Shown: positions 8,371-17,109 of the stretch, in pieces
Layout of the letters: the number at the start of each line of letters is the position of its first letter
How positions within the stretch are numbered: the first letter of the stretch is position 1
Origin: an uncultured Prevotellaceae bacterium
Lineage (GTDB): Bacteria > Bacteroidota > Bacteroidia > Bacteroidales > Muribaculaceae
Assembly (NCBI GenBank): GCA_946409635.1
Contig: CAMJXD010000007.1
Span: forward strand, 1 to 64,000
DNA: 64,000 nt
Direction of reading: 5' to 3'
Notes under the pieces: model-generated
What the model was told of the DNA's origin: nothing
The model's input: only the letters and a program-made list of their open reading frames with translations
The model's database searches: none
Made by a program: the position numbers and the translations under genes

Positions 8371-11187
8371 TCAAGGCATCGTGAGCACATCACTTGCGGT
8401 GCCGAAATTACCGACGCCAGGGATGTAGTAATAGTTGAGGAGGGTAGCCTTCTTGGTCTGCGAGTCGTAGGTGCCGGCATAGCCCGTCTTGTTGCCGTCG
8501 GCATTGCCGATGATGCGTGCGAGCCCATAGTCGGTCTGCATGGCCGTCTGATCGGCGATGAAGACCTTGCCGCTGTCGTCGATGGTGAAGTCAATGTTGT
8601 AACTGTCACCAAAGAAATTGAGCAGGCGATAGGTTCCACTCGTCTCATTGTACTGTACCATCATCGTGGAAGAGCCTAATAAGTCGGACTCATAGTAGCA
8701 GTAGCCCAGATTGGAGAAGTTGGAGGGCTTGACTGTGATGCGCAGCGTGTTGTTCTCGCTGATAGCGGGATCGCTAGTCGAGCCGTCGGCGGGGAGAAGC
8801 TTGAGGACGCAATAGTGCTCTTGCATGTCGCTCAACCCCGAGAACTCAATCCAAAGTGTCGTGGATGCCGATTCATTGCTAAACGTGAAGTTAGAAGTGT
8901 ATAATGTAGAATGGCCGTCGCTCTCGGTCATGGCGACATTGACGCTATACTCGCCGTCGGTAACGTCACGGCAGATGACTACTGGGATGCTCTTGGCGGA
9001 TACACCATCGGCATACTCGTTGGTGATCTGGGAGGATTCAAAGTGAATGTTCTGTCCGTCGGGGTTTCCGTTGCGCCGTTGCACGGTGACCCTTGTCGAG
9101 GTGATGGTGGTTCCCAGTGCCGGTGAGGCGTTCTGGACATCGGCATCGGAGAGCACGATGTCGACCGAGCTGGACTGGTTCATGGGCACGTCAGAGAAGG
9201 TGACGTTGAAGCTGGCTTCGGTCTGTCCATCGGTAAAATGAATTATCCTGGACGGGACAGACACTTGTCCTGAGGTTGAGGACGAAGGCTTAACGTTGAT
9301 GACGGCATAGTAGTCGCCCTGGCTGGTGGCACGCTTGATGGGCACGACGACCGTTTTGGCGCTACTGACTGTCTGTGCAGACTGGGAAGCCTGGAGGAAC
9401 GAGACGTTCTGGGGTCCAGAGGCTTTGTCGACAGGATAGTCGTCGATGGGGTTCTGGTCCTGGTTGATGTTCATGGCTCCACGAGAATCAAGCTCCTTGA
9501 ACTCGGTGTAAGGAATCGTCAAAACCCAGGGATAGCTCTCGGGGTCGTTCAGTGACCGGCTGGCCAACTGAATGTCGGCAGGCCAGCCGTTGTCGGCAGT
9601 GCGCTCAAAGCCCTGTCGCAGTCGCCTGATGGTGTAGATGCGTCCGTCCTCGCCCCAGAGCTCGATGCGGCGTTGAATCAGAATCTCCTCGAGCAGTGAG
9701 CCGGTCTCGGTAGTCGTGAGCGCTCCTAAGCTGGTTCCCGACTTGGTGCAGGAGTAACCCGGGTCACGCTTGGCCATGAACTGGTTGAGGTAGCTGCGCG
9801 CGGTGGCTGTCTGGCCACGTCGGCATGCAGCCTCGGCCGCGGTGAGGTACATCTCCTCGATGCGCATCCAGATGTAGTCGCCGTCCCACTCGGTACCGTC
9901 GACGACACTGAACTTCTGCTGCACGTAGCCGTCAGCAGGCCCATATCCAGTGTCATTGGGCCGCCACCAAGCCTTGCGGGCATCGGTATTGCTCATCTTG
10001 TTATAGAGCCACAAAGAAATCATCTTGGGAGAGTTCTTGCCATAGCCCATATCGGTTCTCATGTGTGACCAGAACGAGGCGTTCTGGGTGTTTTCCTCGC
10101 TGGGTATGTCGGCGCCCCACATCACGTTGCCGGCATAGGCATCGTTCACGCCCTTGAAGTCGGGTACTGACTGAATGCTCTTGCCACTGGCGCTGATGGC
10201 CGCCACGGCCGAGTTGTAAGCGGTGGCCCAGTCCTCCTTGACCAGCGCGATGCGCGCCTGCAAGCCGAGGGCCACGGCATAACCGATGTGAACTGGCGAC
10301 TGCTGAGTGGTGCCGCCCAGGCAGTTCAGAGCCTGCGTGATGTCGGCATCAATCTGTGCATAGACCTGAGCGACAGTCGAGCGTTGCTTGCCCGTTGACT
10401 CGTCGAAGGTGAGACCATCATACAGGGGAACGCAGGGGTCGGTCTCATGCCCCTTGTAGGTCCTGGCAAAGGTCTGAGCGAGCATGAAGTAGCTGTAGGC
10501 CCTGATGGCATAGGCCTGTCCCTTGACGTAGTTGACCTGGCTGGTCGATCCAGTCATGGAGCTGGCGCCCTTGAGCAGATAGTTGGCATTGGCAATCCAG
10601 GTGTAGTAGGCCTTCCACAGGTCGTAGCTGCGCCAACTATTGGTGGTGAACCGTGACTTGACGTTGTAGCCGGCATCGTAGTAAAACCATCCGTATCCCA
10701 TGGCTCCCATAATCATGTCATCTCCCATGACCTCGGCCATGAGGTTGTAGGACGAGATGCCGAAGCTCTGGTGCCAGTTGCCTTGTGTCGTCCAGTAATA
10801 GTTGCGCATCGACTGATAGACGCTGTTGAGCGAAGCCATGATGTCGGCATCGGGATTGTTGTCTGATGAGAGGATCTTGTTGATGAGGAAGATGGCATCG
10901 GTGACGTTTATCGAGCCGTCCTGGTTGACGTCGCCATAGGGCAGTGAATTGTTGGCGAGGATGCCGTTGATGAGGAAGATGGCGTCGGTGATGTTGACAT
11001 AGGAGTCAGCATTGACGTCGCCGGGCAGGAGTTGCATTCTCAAGGTGGGCGAGTTGAACCTGACGGCATCGTCGTTGTCGCCACATGTGGCCATGGAGCG
11101 CATGTCCTGTGCTCCAGCCAAGGCCGCCACGCACAGGGTGACAACCAGGCAAATCAAGGATTTGAAGTTGAAATAATGCTTTTTCAT
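8371..11187 (-). CDS. Dockerin-SusD fusion with C-terminal beta domains
   Basis: The track gives 1090 aa, but the ATG at 11187 starts a signal peptide (MKKHYFNFKSLICLVVTLCVAALAGAQD), giving 938 aa. Residues 55-107 are a two-repeat dockerin: LPGDVNADSYVNITDAIFLINGIL and YGDVNQDGSINVTDAIFLINKIL. Residues of about 115-590 match SusD/RagB nutrient-binding proteins: the helical TPR-like scaffold (LWKAYYTWIANANYLL, YVKGQAYAIRAYSYFMLAQTF, EMYLTAAEAACRRGQTATARSYLN) and the terminal RRIELWGEDGRIYTIRRLRQGF. The last 340 residues hold Calx-beta-like repeats and a C-terminal domain common in Bacteroidales lipoproteins. SusD normally is a lipoprotein paired with SusC; here there is no lipobox Cys and no SusC gene in the window. 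Glycan capture at the cell surface is the likely role. Confidence 0.88.
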   Translation of the reverse strand: MKKHYFNFKSLICLVVTLCVAALAGAQDMRSMATCGDNDDAVRFNSPTLRMQLLPGDVNADSYVNITDAIFLINGILANNSLPYGDVNQDGSINVTDAIFLINKILSSDNNPDADIMASLNSVYQSMRNYYWTTQGNWHQSFGISSYNLMAEVMGDDMIMGAMGYGWFYYDAGYNVKSRFTTNSWRSYDLWKAYYTWIANANYLLKGASSMTGSTSQVNYVKGQAYAIRAYSYFMLAQTFARTYKGHETDPCVPLYDGLTFDESTGKQRSTVAQVYAQIDADITQALNCLGGTTQQSPVHIGYAVALGLQARIALVKEDWATAYNSAVAAISASGKSIQSVPDFKGVNDAYAGNVMWGADIPSEENTQNASFWSHMRTDMGYGKNSPKMISLWLYNKMSNTDARKAWWRPNDTGYGPADGYVQQKFSVVDGTEWDGDYIWMRIEEMYLTAAEAACRRGQTATARSYLNQFMAKRDPGYSCTKSGTSLGALTTTETGSLLEEILIQRRIELWGEDGRIYTIRRLRQGFERTADNGWPADIQLASRSLNDPESYPWVLTIPYTEFKELDSRGAMNINQDQNPIDDYPVDKASGPQNVSFLQASQSAQTVSSAKTVVVPIKRATSQGDYYAVINVKPSSSTSGQVSVPSRIIHFTDGQTEASFNVTFSDVPMNQSSSVDIVLSDADVQNASPALGTTITSTRVTVQRRNGNPDGQNIHFESSQITNEYADGVSAKSIPVVICRDVTDGEYSVNVAMTESDGHSTLYTSNFTFSNESASTTLWIEFSGLSDMQEHYCVLKLLPADGSTSDPAISENNTLRITVKPSNFSNLGYCYYESDLLGSSTMMVQYNETSGTYRLLNFFGDSYNIDFTIDDSGKVFIADQTAMQTDYGLARIIGNADGNKTGYAGTYDSQTKKATLLNYYYIPGVGNFGTASDVLTMP

Positions 11188-11324
11188 AATTAGGTCTTTC
11201 AATCCCAATGCAGTCCACATTGGCGGTAAAGAGTGAAACTTATTGAGAAACGTGAACTGAACCAGCCGCTGTTGCCAGGCGAGCTTGAACGTCCCTCCTG
11301 CTGTAGATAAACAAAGATATGAGA

Positions 11325-11356
11325 CAAAGGTAGTGAACTTTTTGGACAGAGCCAAA
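11325..11356 (-). promoter_or_regulatory. Bacteroidetes-type promoter of the dockerin-SusD gene
   Basis: On the minus strand TTTG (-33, at 11353-11356) is followed after exactly 20 nt by TACCTTTG (-7, at 11325-11332). The predicted 5' UTR is about 130 nt. Confidence 0.65.
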
Positions 11357-11392
11357 AGTTCACTACCCTTTTTTTTGTCACGAGCCGCCGCG

Positions 11393-13456
11393 TTATTTCT
11401 TGCGGGTCCTGGGCTTGGCGGTTGAGCGTGCCGGGGTGGCAGGCATGAGGCGCAGTACCTGGGCGCAGCGGGCGGGCAGGTAGAGCCGTAGCCAGCCGAG
11501 TTGATCGCCGGCATAGAGCGTGTCGTGCTCGGTGAGGTGATGGATGCCCTCGTCGATGTTGCCGTAGCCGCCATAGCGTGGCGCGTCGCTGTCGAACACG
11601 CCGGCGTACTCGCCCTCGGGAGCCAGGATGGGGTAATCGACATGGGAGCGGTTGGGACTGAAGTTGAACACGAACACGAGGTCGCCGCGCATGTAGGCCA
11701 GCACCTGGTCGTCGTCCTTGTCCCAGAGCTTGCGCACGGGCAGCCGCTGGAAGTCTTTCACGCCACCGATGAGGTGAATCATGTCGTTGTCCCAGTTGTT
11801 GAGGAACTGATACTTGAGGTCGTCACGGTCCACCAGGTCCCACTGGCGACGGGCATACTTGTAGCTCCAGCCGTTGCCCTGTCGCGGGAAGTCGATCCAC
11901 TCGGGATGTCCCCACTCGTTGCCCATGAAGTTGAGGTAGGCGCCGTTGATGAGCGAAGCTGTCGCGAGCCTGATCATCTTGTGCAGTGCCATGCCGCGGT
12001 CGACGGTGGCGTCGTGGTCGCCCACCATCATGTGCCAGTACATCTCCTTGTCGATGAGGCGGAAGATGATGGTCTTGTCGCCGACCAGTGCCTGGTCGTG
12101 GCTCTCGGCATAGGAGACGGTCTTCTCGTCCTGGCGTCGGTTGGTGAGTTCCCAGAAGATGGATGTGGGGTGCCAGTCCTCGTCCTTGCGCTCCTTGATG
12201 GTCTTGATCCAGTAGTCGGGAATGCCCATGGCCATGCGGTAGTCAAAGCCGATGCCGCCGTCCTTGAACTTGCGTGCCAGGCCTGGCATGCCGCTCATCT
12301 CCTCGGCGATGGTGATGGCGTGTGGGTTGACGGCATGGATGAGTTCGTTGGCCAGGGTGAGATAGGTGATGGCGTTGGTGTCCTCGCCGCCATTGTAGTA
12401 GTCGGCATAGCTGCCGAAGTTCTGTCCAAGCCCGTGGCTGTAATAGAGCATCGAGGTGACGCCGTCGAAGCGGAAACCGTCAAACCTGTATTCCTCGAGC
12501 CAGTACTTGCAGTTGGAGAGCAGGAAGTTGAGGACCGCATTCTTGCCGTAGTCGAAGCACAGCGAGTCCCAAGCCGGGTGCTCACGCTTGTCGTCGCCAT
12601 AGAAGTAGAGGTCTCCCGTGCCGTCAAAGCAGCCGAGGCCCTCGACCTCGTTTTTCACGGCATGGGAGTGGACGATGTCCATGATCACGGCGATGCCCTG
12701 GGCATGGGCATCATCGATGAGGTGCTTGAGCTCGTCGGGTGTGCCGAAGCGTGACGAGGCGGCATAGAAGCTGGACACATGATAGCCAAACGAGCCATAA
12801 TAGGGGTGCTCCTGGATGGCCATGATCTGGATGGCGTTGTAGCCGTCACGGACGATGCGCGGCAGCACATTCTCGCGAAACTCCTCGTAGGTTCCCACAC
12901 CCTCGCGGTTCTGGGCCATGCCGATGTGGCACTCATAGATGAGCAGTGGCCGCGTGTTGGGCTTGAATTTCTTGACTCTGAACTGATAGGGCTCGGCCGG
13001 CTCCCAGACTTGGGCCGAGAAGATGTAGGTCTTCTCGTCCTGCACGACACGGGTGGCATAGGCCGGGATGCGCTCGCCCTCGCCGCCGGGCCATCTCACC
13101 AGCAGCTTGTAGAGGTCTCCGTGGTGCAGAGCACGCTCGGGCAGGTGGATTTCCCAGTTGCCGTCGCTGAGGCGTTTCAGTCGGTAGGGTGCGCAGGGCT
13201 TCCAGTCGTTGAACTGGCCGATGAGATACACCTCGGTGGCATTGGGCGCCCACTCACGGAAGACCCATCCGCCCTGTGCCGTGCGGTGTAGCCCATAGTA
13301 GTTGTAGGCATTGGCAAACTCCTTGAGGTCACCAGCCTGGCCGGTGAGCTCGGCAATCTTGTTCACAGCGTCCTGGTGCCGCCCGTTGATAGCATCGCTA
13401 TAGGGCTCGAGCCAGGGGTCATCGTTGATTATCGCAAGATTCTTTTTCTTTCTCAT
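11393..13456 (-). CDS. glgB: 1,4-alpha-glucan branching enzyme, GH13 eukaryotic-type
   Basis: The enzyme cuts alpha-1,4 glucan chains and re-attaches them through alpha-1,6 bonds during glycogen synthesis in the cytoplasm. The 687-aa protein has an N-terminal CBM48-like segment (GGWVFREWAPNATEVYLIGQFNDW) and a GH13 barrel with conserved regions MDIVHSHA, DGFRFDGVTSM (nucleophile Asp near residue 330), IAEEMSGMPG (acid/base Glu) and SYAESHDQALVGDKT. These match the GH13_8 eukaryotic-like group, which is usual in Bacteroidetes. The C-terminus is a beta domain with a basic tail (TARSTAKPRTRKK). It is a single gene; TACCTTTG lies upstream at 13490-13497 on its strand. No other glycogen gene is visible. 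Confidence 0.96.
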   Translation of the reverse strand: MRKKKNLAIINDDPWLEPYSDAINGRHQDAVNKIAELTGQAGDLKEFANAYNYYGLHRTAQGGWVFREWAPNATEVYLIGQFNDWKPCAPYRLKRLSDGNWEIHLPERALHHGDLYKLLVRWPGGEGERIPAYATRVVQDEKTYIFSAQVWEPAEPYQFRVKKFKPNTRPLLIYECHIGMAQNREGVGTYEEFRENVLPRIVRDGYNAIQIMAIQEHPYYGSFGYHVSSFYAASSRFGTPDELKHLIDDAHAQGIAVIMDIVHSHAVKNEVEGLGCFDGTGDLYFYGDDKREHPAWDSLCFDYGKNAVLNFLLSNCKYWLEEYRFDGFRFDGVTSMLYYSHGLGQNFGSYADYYNGGEDTNAITYLTLANELIHAVNPHAITIAEEMSGMPGLARKFKDGGIGFDYRMAMGIPDYWIKTIKERKDEDWHPTSIFWELTNRRQDEKTVSYAESHDQALVGDKTIIFRLIDKEMYWHMMVGDHDATVDRGMALHKMIRLATASLINGAYLNFMGNEWGHPEWIDFPRQGNGWSYKYARRQWDLVDRDDLKYQFLNNWDNDMIHLIGGVKDFQRLPVRKLWDKDDDQVLAYMRGDLVFVFNFSPNRSHVDYPILAPEGEYAGVFDSDAPRYGGYGNIDEGIHHLTEHDTLYAGDQLGWLRLYLPARCAQVLRLMPATPARSTAKPRTRKK

Positions 13457-13671
13457 GTCGTTGAGTCCTTAAAATGGTGATGTGGACTACAAAGGTACAA
13501 TTTTATAGACAAAAGGGTGGAATGTTTGTCCTGCTTTTTGCGATTGTGGTCTGAAAACGTTTGCAGAGTAGAGGCTCTGGCGGTACCACCTTTTTTCTTG
13601 TCCTGTGGATGACCGATTGGGAAAATGATTGTATATTTGTGCCCGTCAATCAACAACATTTCGAAATCAAA

Positions 13672-15036
13672 ATGGAAAACATGCTCAACGGTTTGAGTGA
13701 ATGGATTGTAGCCGTCAGCGATGCGGTGTGTGGCTATCCTTATTTCTTCCTCCTCATTGGCGGAGGGTTGTTCCTGTTCCTGTATTCGGGCGCAGTGTCG
13801 ATCAGGCGGCTGCCGTGGGCCTTGAGGGCCCTGCGTGACAAGCAGGCGTCGGACCAGGGTAAGCAGTCGGGCCAGATCAGCTCGGTGCAGGCCCTGCTGA
13901 GTGCGATTGCCGCCACCGTGGGCATGGGTAACATTGCCGGTGTGGCCATCGCCTTGTCGATAGGTGGCCCGGGAACGGTCTTCTGGATGTGGGTGAGCGC
14001 CCTGGTGGGCATGAGCACCAAGTTCTTTGAAGGGTCGTTGTCGATTATGTACAAGGGACGCGACAGTGCCGGCGAGGTGCAGGGCGGCCCCATGTACATC
14101 ATCACCCAGGGCCTGGGCGAGAAGTGGAAACCGCTGGCCGTAGCGTTCTCGATATTTGGTCTCGTGGGCACGCTGTGCTTTATGCAGGCCAACCAGCTGG
14201 TGGAGTCGGTGACCACGGTGTTTACCACACCCATGGGCATCGAGAACACGCTGATGCTGCGCTTCGTCATGGGACTGGTGATGGTGGCCATCGTGGGTGC
14301 CGTGATTCTGGGCGGAATCAAGCGTATCGCGCTGTTTGCATCGCGCATTGTGCCGGTAATGGTGATTCTGTACTTGGTACTGGTTGTCATTATCATGGCG
14401 ATGAACTATAAGGCCATTCCCGGTGTGTTCGGCCAGATCATTGAGGGCGCCTTCAGCATGAAGGCAGGCTTCGGTGCATTTGCCTTCGTGGCCCTGACGG
14501 GCGCGCGGCGTGCAGCGTTTGTCAACGAAGCCGGTGTGGGTACTGCCTCGATGATGCACGGCGCGAGCAAGAACACTGACCCCGTGCGCGAGGGCCTGAT
14601 TGCCATGCTTGGCCCAGCCATCGACTCGGGCCTGGTGTGCACCTTGACGTCGATACCCATCATTATCGCCGGCAACTATGTGGGCCTGACCGACCCCAAG
14701 GGGCTCTATGTAGCCCTGGGCGCCTGGGGCCAGCTGTTGCCGGGCATCGGACAGCTGTTGCTGATGGCCATCGTGTTCTTCTTTGCCTTCTCGACGATGT
14801 TCTCTTATAGCTACTATGGGCAGAAGTGCACCAACTACCTGTTTGGAGCCCACAACGTCAAGTGGTATAACTACTACTACCTGGTGATGATTGTTGTCGC
14901 CGCGATGATTCCGCTCAAGCTCATGGTGAGCATCATGGACCTGGCCTTCGCCCTGATGGCCTGCTGCACGATGTACACAGTAATCAGGCTGTCGCCCAGG
15001 GTCAAGCGACTGATGAAAACCTACTTCAACAACTGA
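13672..15036 (+). CDS. AGCS-family sodium:amino acid symporter
   Basis: Imports alanine, glycine or a related amino acid with Na+ across the inner membrane. I start at the ATG at 13672 (MENMLNGLSEWIVAVSDAVCGYPYFFLLIGGG), giving 454 aa; the upstream 37 codons do not look like protein. Family hallmarks are AVSIRRLPWALRALRD, ISSVQALLSAIAATVGMGNIAGVAIALSIGGPGTVFWMW, GGPMYIITQGLGEKW and GARRAAFVNEAGVGTASMMHGASKNTDPVREGL, with about ten hydrophobic segments. AGCS (TC 2.A.25) is clear; the substrate is not decidable from sequence alone. It is monocistronic, followed by a palindrome-rich gap. Confidence 0.94.
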   Translation: MENMLNGLSEWIVAVSDAVCGYPYFFLLIGGGLFLFLYSGAVSIRRLPWALRALRDKQASDQGKQSGQISSVQALLSAIAATVGMGNIAGVAIALSIGGPGTVFWMWVSALVGMSTKFFEGSLSIMYKGRDSAGEVQGGPMYIITQGLGEKWKPLAVAFSIFGLVGTLCFMQANQLVESVTTVFTTPMGIENTLMLRFVMGLVMVAIVGAVILGGIKRIALFASRIVPVMVILYLVLVVIIMAMNYKAIPGVFGQIIEGAFSMKAGFGAFAFVALTGARRAAFVNEAGVGTASMMHGASKNTDPVREGLIAMLGPAIDSGLVCTLTSIPIIIAGNYVGLTDPKGLYVALGAWGQLLPGIGQLLLMAIVFFFAFSTMFSYSYYGQKCTNYLFGAHNVKWYNYYYLVMIVVAAMIPLKLMVSIMDLAFALMACCTMYTVIRLSPRVKRLMKTYFNN

Positions 15037-15210
15037 ATAATCTGAAAAAGAAATTCACGCTAAGCCGCCAAGTTGCCAAGTATAAGTTATTGTTCGCAAG
15101 GGGCTCACAATTATTGTCGCCTCGTGGAGTGCGGATGCCAACTTAAAAAAAACTTTGCGCCTTTGCGGCTTAGCGTGTGATTGGATGTGGCGGATGCCCA
15201 GACTGTTTAA

Positions 15211-15258
15211 GGGGACTTCTATAAAATATAAACATTTCGGTATTTTATAGAAGTCCCC
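15211..15258. repeat. 18-bp perfect palindrome (terminator or mobile palindrome)
   Basis: GGGGACTTCTATAAAATA and its exact complement flank a 12-nt loop TAAACATTTCGG. It sits between convergent genes, so it may terminate transcription. A related sequence, GACTTCTATAAATTACCGAAATGTTT, occurs at 29188, which argues for a dispersed element. Upstream, an AAGCCGC...GCGGCTT inverted repeat spans about 15061-15172. Confidence 0.75.
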
Positions 15259-15297
15259 TAAAATGCTTTTTTTATGAGCTGTAACGAGAGTTGGGCG

Positions 15298-17076
15298 TCA
15301 TAGTTGCTTTGGGAAGCGGGCGTTGGTGGTGACGAAGTCGACGCCCATGGCCTTGACACGTTCAAAATCCTCGACGCGGTCGACTGTCCAGACGTTGACC
15401 TTGAGTCCTGCGGCATGCATGCGGTCGACGGCTTCAGCAGTGACGATGGTGTGGACGACGTCAAGGTCCATGTTGTACTGGATGCACCAGTCAACCCACT
15501 CGTCAATGGTGCCGTCGCTGTCGCCGGCGAGCACCTGGACGGTGACGTCGGGGTAGTGGCGGTGGATGAAGTCAACGACTCCGGGCATAAACGAGATGAT
15601 GACCACCTTGTCGGTGAGTCCTTTCTGGTCGATGAGGTTGATCAGTGCAGGGATGCCGTCGAAGACGGGCTCGCCCTCGGCCTTGGTGTTGCTGTGGATG
15701 CTGGTGCAGACCTTGACCTCGACGACTGGGACGACGTTGTACTCCTTGCAGATGTCGAGAAACTCTCCCAGCGTGCACGGGTTACCGGCATAGGTGACGC
15801 CGTGCCGCTTGCTGGTGAGGCGTGTGGCCAGAATGTCGGCAGTGGACATGTCGGCGATTTTGGTCTCGGGTCCGCCCAGGCGCTTGTAGCTGTCGTCGTG
15901 GCTGACGACAAAGGTGCCGTCGGCCGAGACGCGGATGTCGCATTCCAGCCCCCATGCTCCGGCATTGATGCCGTTGATGAAAGCGGCGCGGGTGTTCTCA
16001 ACGCCCCACTGTGAGCCACGGTGGCCCACAATGTGCTGAGCCTGGAGGCCCAGGGTGGCCATCAGGATGATGGCAATGGTGAAAATGCTCTTGAGCAGTG
16101 TCATGATGTTTACGTTCTTGTTCTTGTTGTTCAACAGGTCTTGTATCTCGTGGGCCTCGGCGGTGGCTTCGAGTCGCTGTGCCAGGGGGAGCAGCGACCG
16201 CAGCAGTTGCTCGGCGGCGGTGCGCCGGTTGATCAACCGCATGAGTGCCTTGGCCAGTCCTATGGACAGTTGCAGGTCTCTCAGGCCCATTTTCTCGCCC
16301 AGTTTCTTCTGGTAGCGCAGGGCCTTGGTGTAATACTTCACGGCATTGCGGCTGTTGCCCATCTCGAGCATGATGTCTCCTTGCTTGCCTAGCGACTCGA
16401 CCAGGTTGGCCATGGCGGTGCGCGTGGCATTGGCGTCACCATTGTTGAGCTCGCTCATGTAGAGTTCGCTGGCCGACTGGTAATGAGCCAGGACGTTCAT
16501 CTGCTTGGTCTTGGACTTGATGACATCGGTCGAAGCCTCGACCGCCATGAGCAGCAAGGCCGAGAAGCGGGCGTCGTTGCGCTTGGTGAGGCGTTCGAGA
16601 ATCTGCTGGGCTTTGGTGAGTTCCTTGGCGGCTCGGCTGTTGTCGCCCATGTCGTGGTGGGCCAGGGCGAGGTTGAACAGCAGTGCTGCCACGATGGCGT
16701 TGAAGTCCTCGGTCTTCTTGCCGGTGTGCTGTGAGAGCACGAGCAGGGTGTTCTCGGCCGCTCCGAGCGAGAGCGACGGGTTGCCGCCCTCGATGAGCAG
16801 TGTCATGCGAGCCAGCCAGAGCCATGCGGCATAGGGTTCGGGCAAGGACATCATGCGCTCGTCGTCGTAGATAAACTGCTCGATGACCTGCTCGGCCTCC
16901 ATGTCGCGCTTGTTGACCATCAGAAACTCGATGTAGCAGATCTGCATCTCGGTGACAATCATGTCGTCAAGCCCCTTGGAGGGCGGCATGGTACCGCTCA
17001 TGGCCATCTGGGCGCGGGCGATGGTCATGTCGTTCTTGAAACGGGGCAGTGCGACTGAGACTGGCAGGACGGTCAT
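15298..17076 (-). CDS. TPR-like protein merged in frame with a GDPD-family phosphodiesterase
   Basis: One 592-aa reading frame contains two different proteins. Residues 1-320 are helical repeats of TPR type (AWLWLARMTLLIEGGNPSLSLGAAENTLL, NLALAHHDMGDNSRAAKELTKAQQILERL, GDIMLEMGNSRNAVKYYTKALRYQKKLGE). At residue 325 (ATG at 16104) comes a signal peptide, MTLLKSIFTIAIILMATLGLQAQ. A glycerophosphodiester phosphodiesterase domain follows: HIVGHRGSQWGVENTRAAF, LECDIRVSADGTFVVSHDD, VVEVKVC, VNVWTVD. GDPD cleaves glycerophosphodiesters to glycerol-3-phosphate and alcohol; here it would be periplasmic. The junction NNKNKNVNI looks intergenic, so translation from 16104 (268 aa) may also occur. The gene is last in the KdsD-like/PfkB operon. 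Confidence 0.85.
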   Translation of the reverse strand: MTVLPVSVALPRFKNDMTIARAQMAMSGTMPPSKGLDDMIVTEMQICYIEFLMVNKRDMEAEQVIEQFIYDDERMMSLPEPYAAWLWLARMTLLIEGGNPSLSLGAAENTLLVLSQHTGKKTEDFNAIVAALLFNLALAHHDMGDNSRAAKELTKAQQILERLTKRNDARFSALLLMAVEASTDVIKSKTKQMNVLAHYQSASELYMSELNNGDANATRTAMANLVESLGKQGDIMLEMGNSRNAVKYYTKALRYQKKLGEKMGLRDLQLSIGLAKALMRLINRRTAAEQLLRSLLPLAQRLEATAEAHEIQDLLNNKNKNVNIMTLLKSIFTIAIILMATLGLQAQHIVGHRGSQWGVENTRAAFINGINAGAWGLECDIRVSADGTFVVSHDDSYKRLGGPETKIADMSTADILATRLTSKRHGVTYAGNPCTLGEFLDICKEYNVVPVVEVKVCTSIHSNTKAEGEPVFDGIPALINLIDQKGLTDKVVIISFMPGVVDFIHRHYPDVTVQVLAGDSDGTIDEWVDWCIQYNMDLDVVHTIVTAEAVDRMHAAGLKVNVWTVDRVEDFERVKAMGVDFVTTNARFPKQL

Positions 17077-17109
17077 GGTTTCTGTGTTTTTAGAGCCGGG
17101 TGATGTGGA

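Noticed and set aside
8371-11643. 1090-aa start for the SusD-like gene
   Set aside because: The first 152 codons lack protein-like features and run across the promoter; the signal peptide begins at 11187.
13453-14853. 466-aa minus-strand ORF opposite the AGCS symporter
   Set aside because: Antisense shadow rich in His and Gln; no domain.
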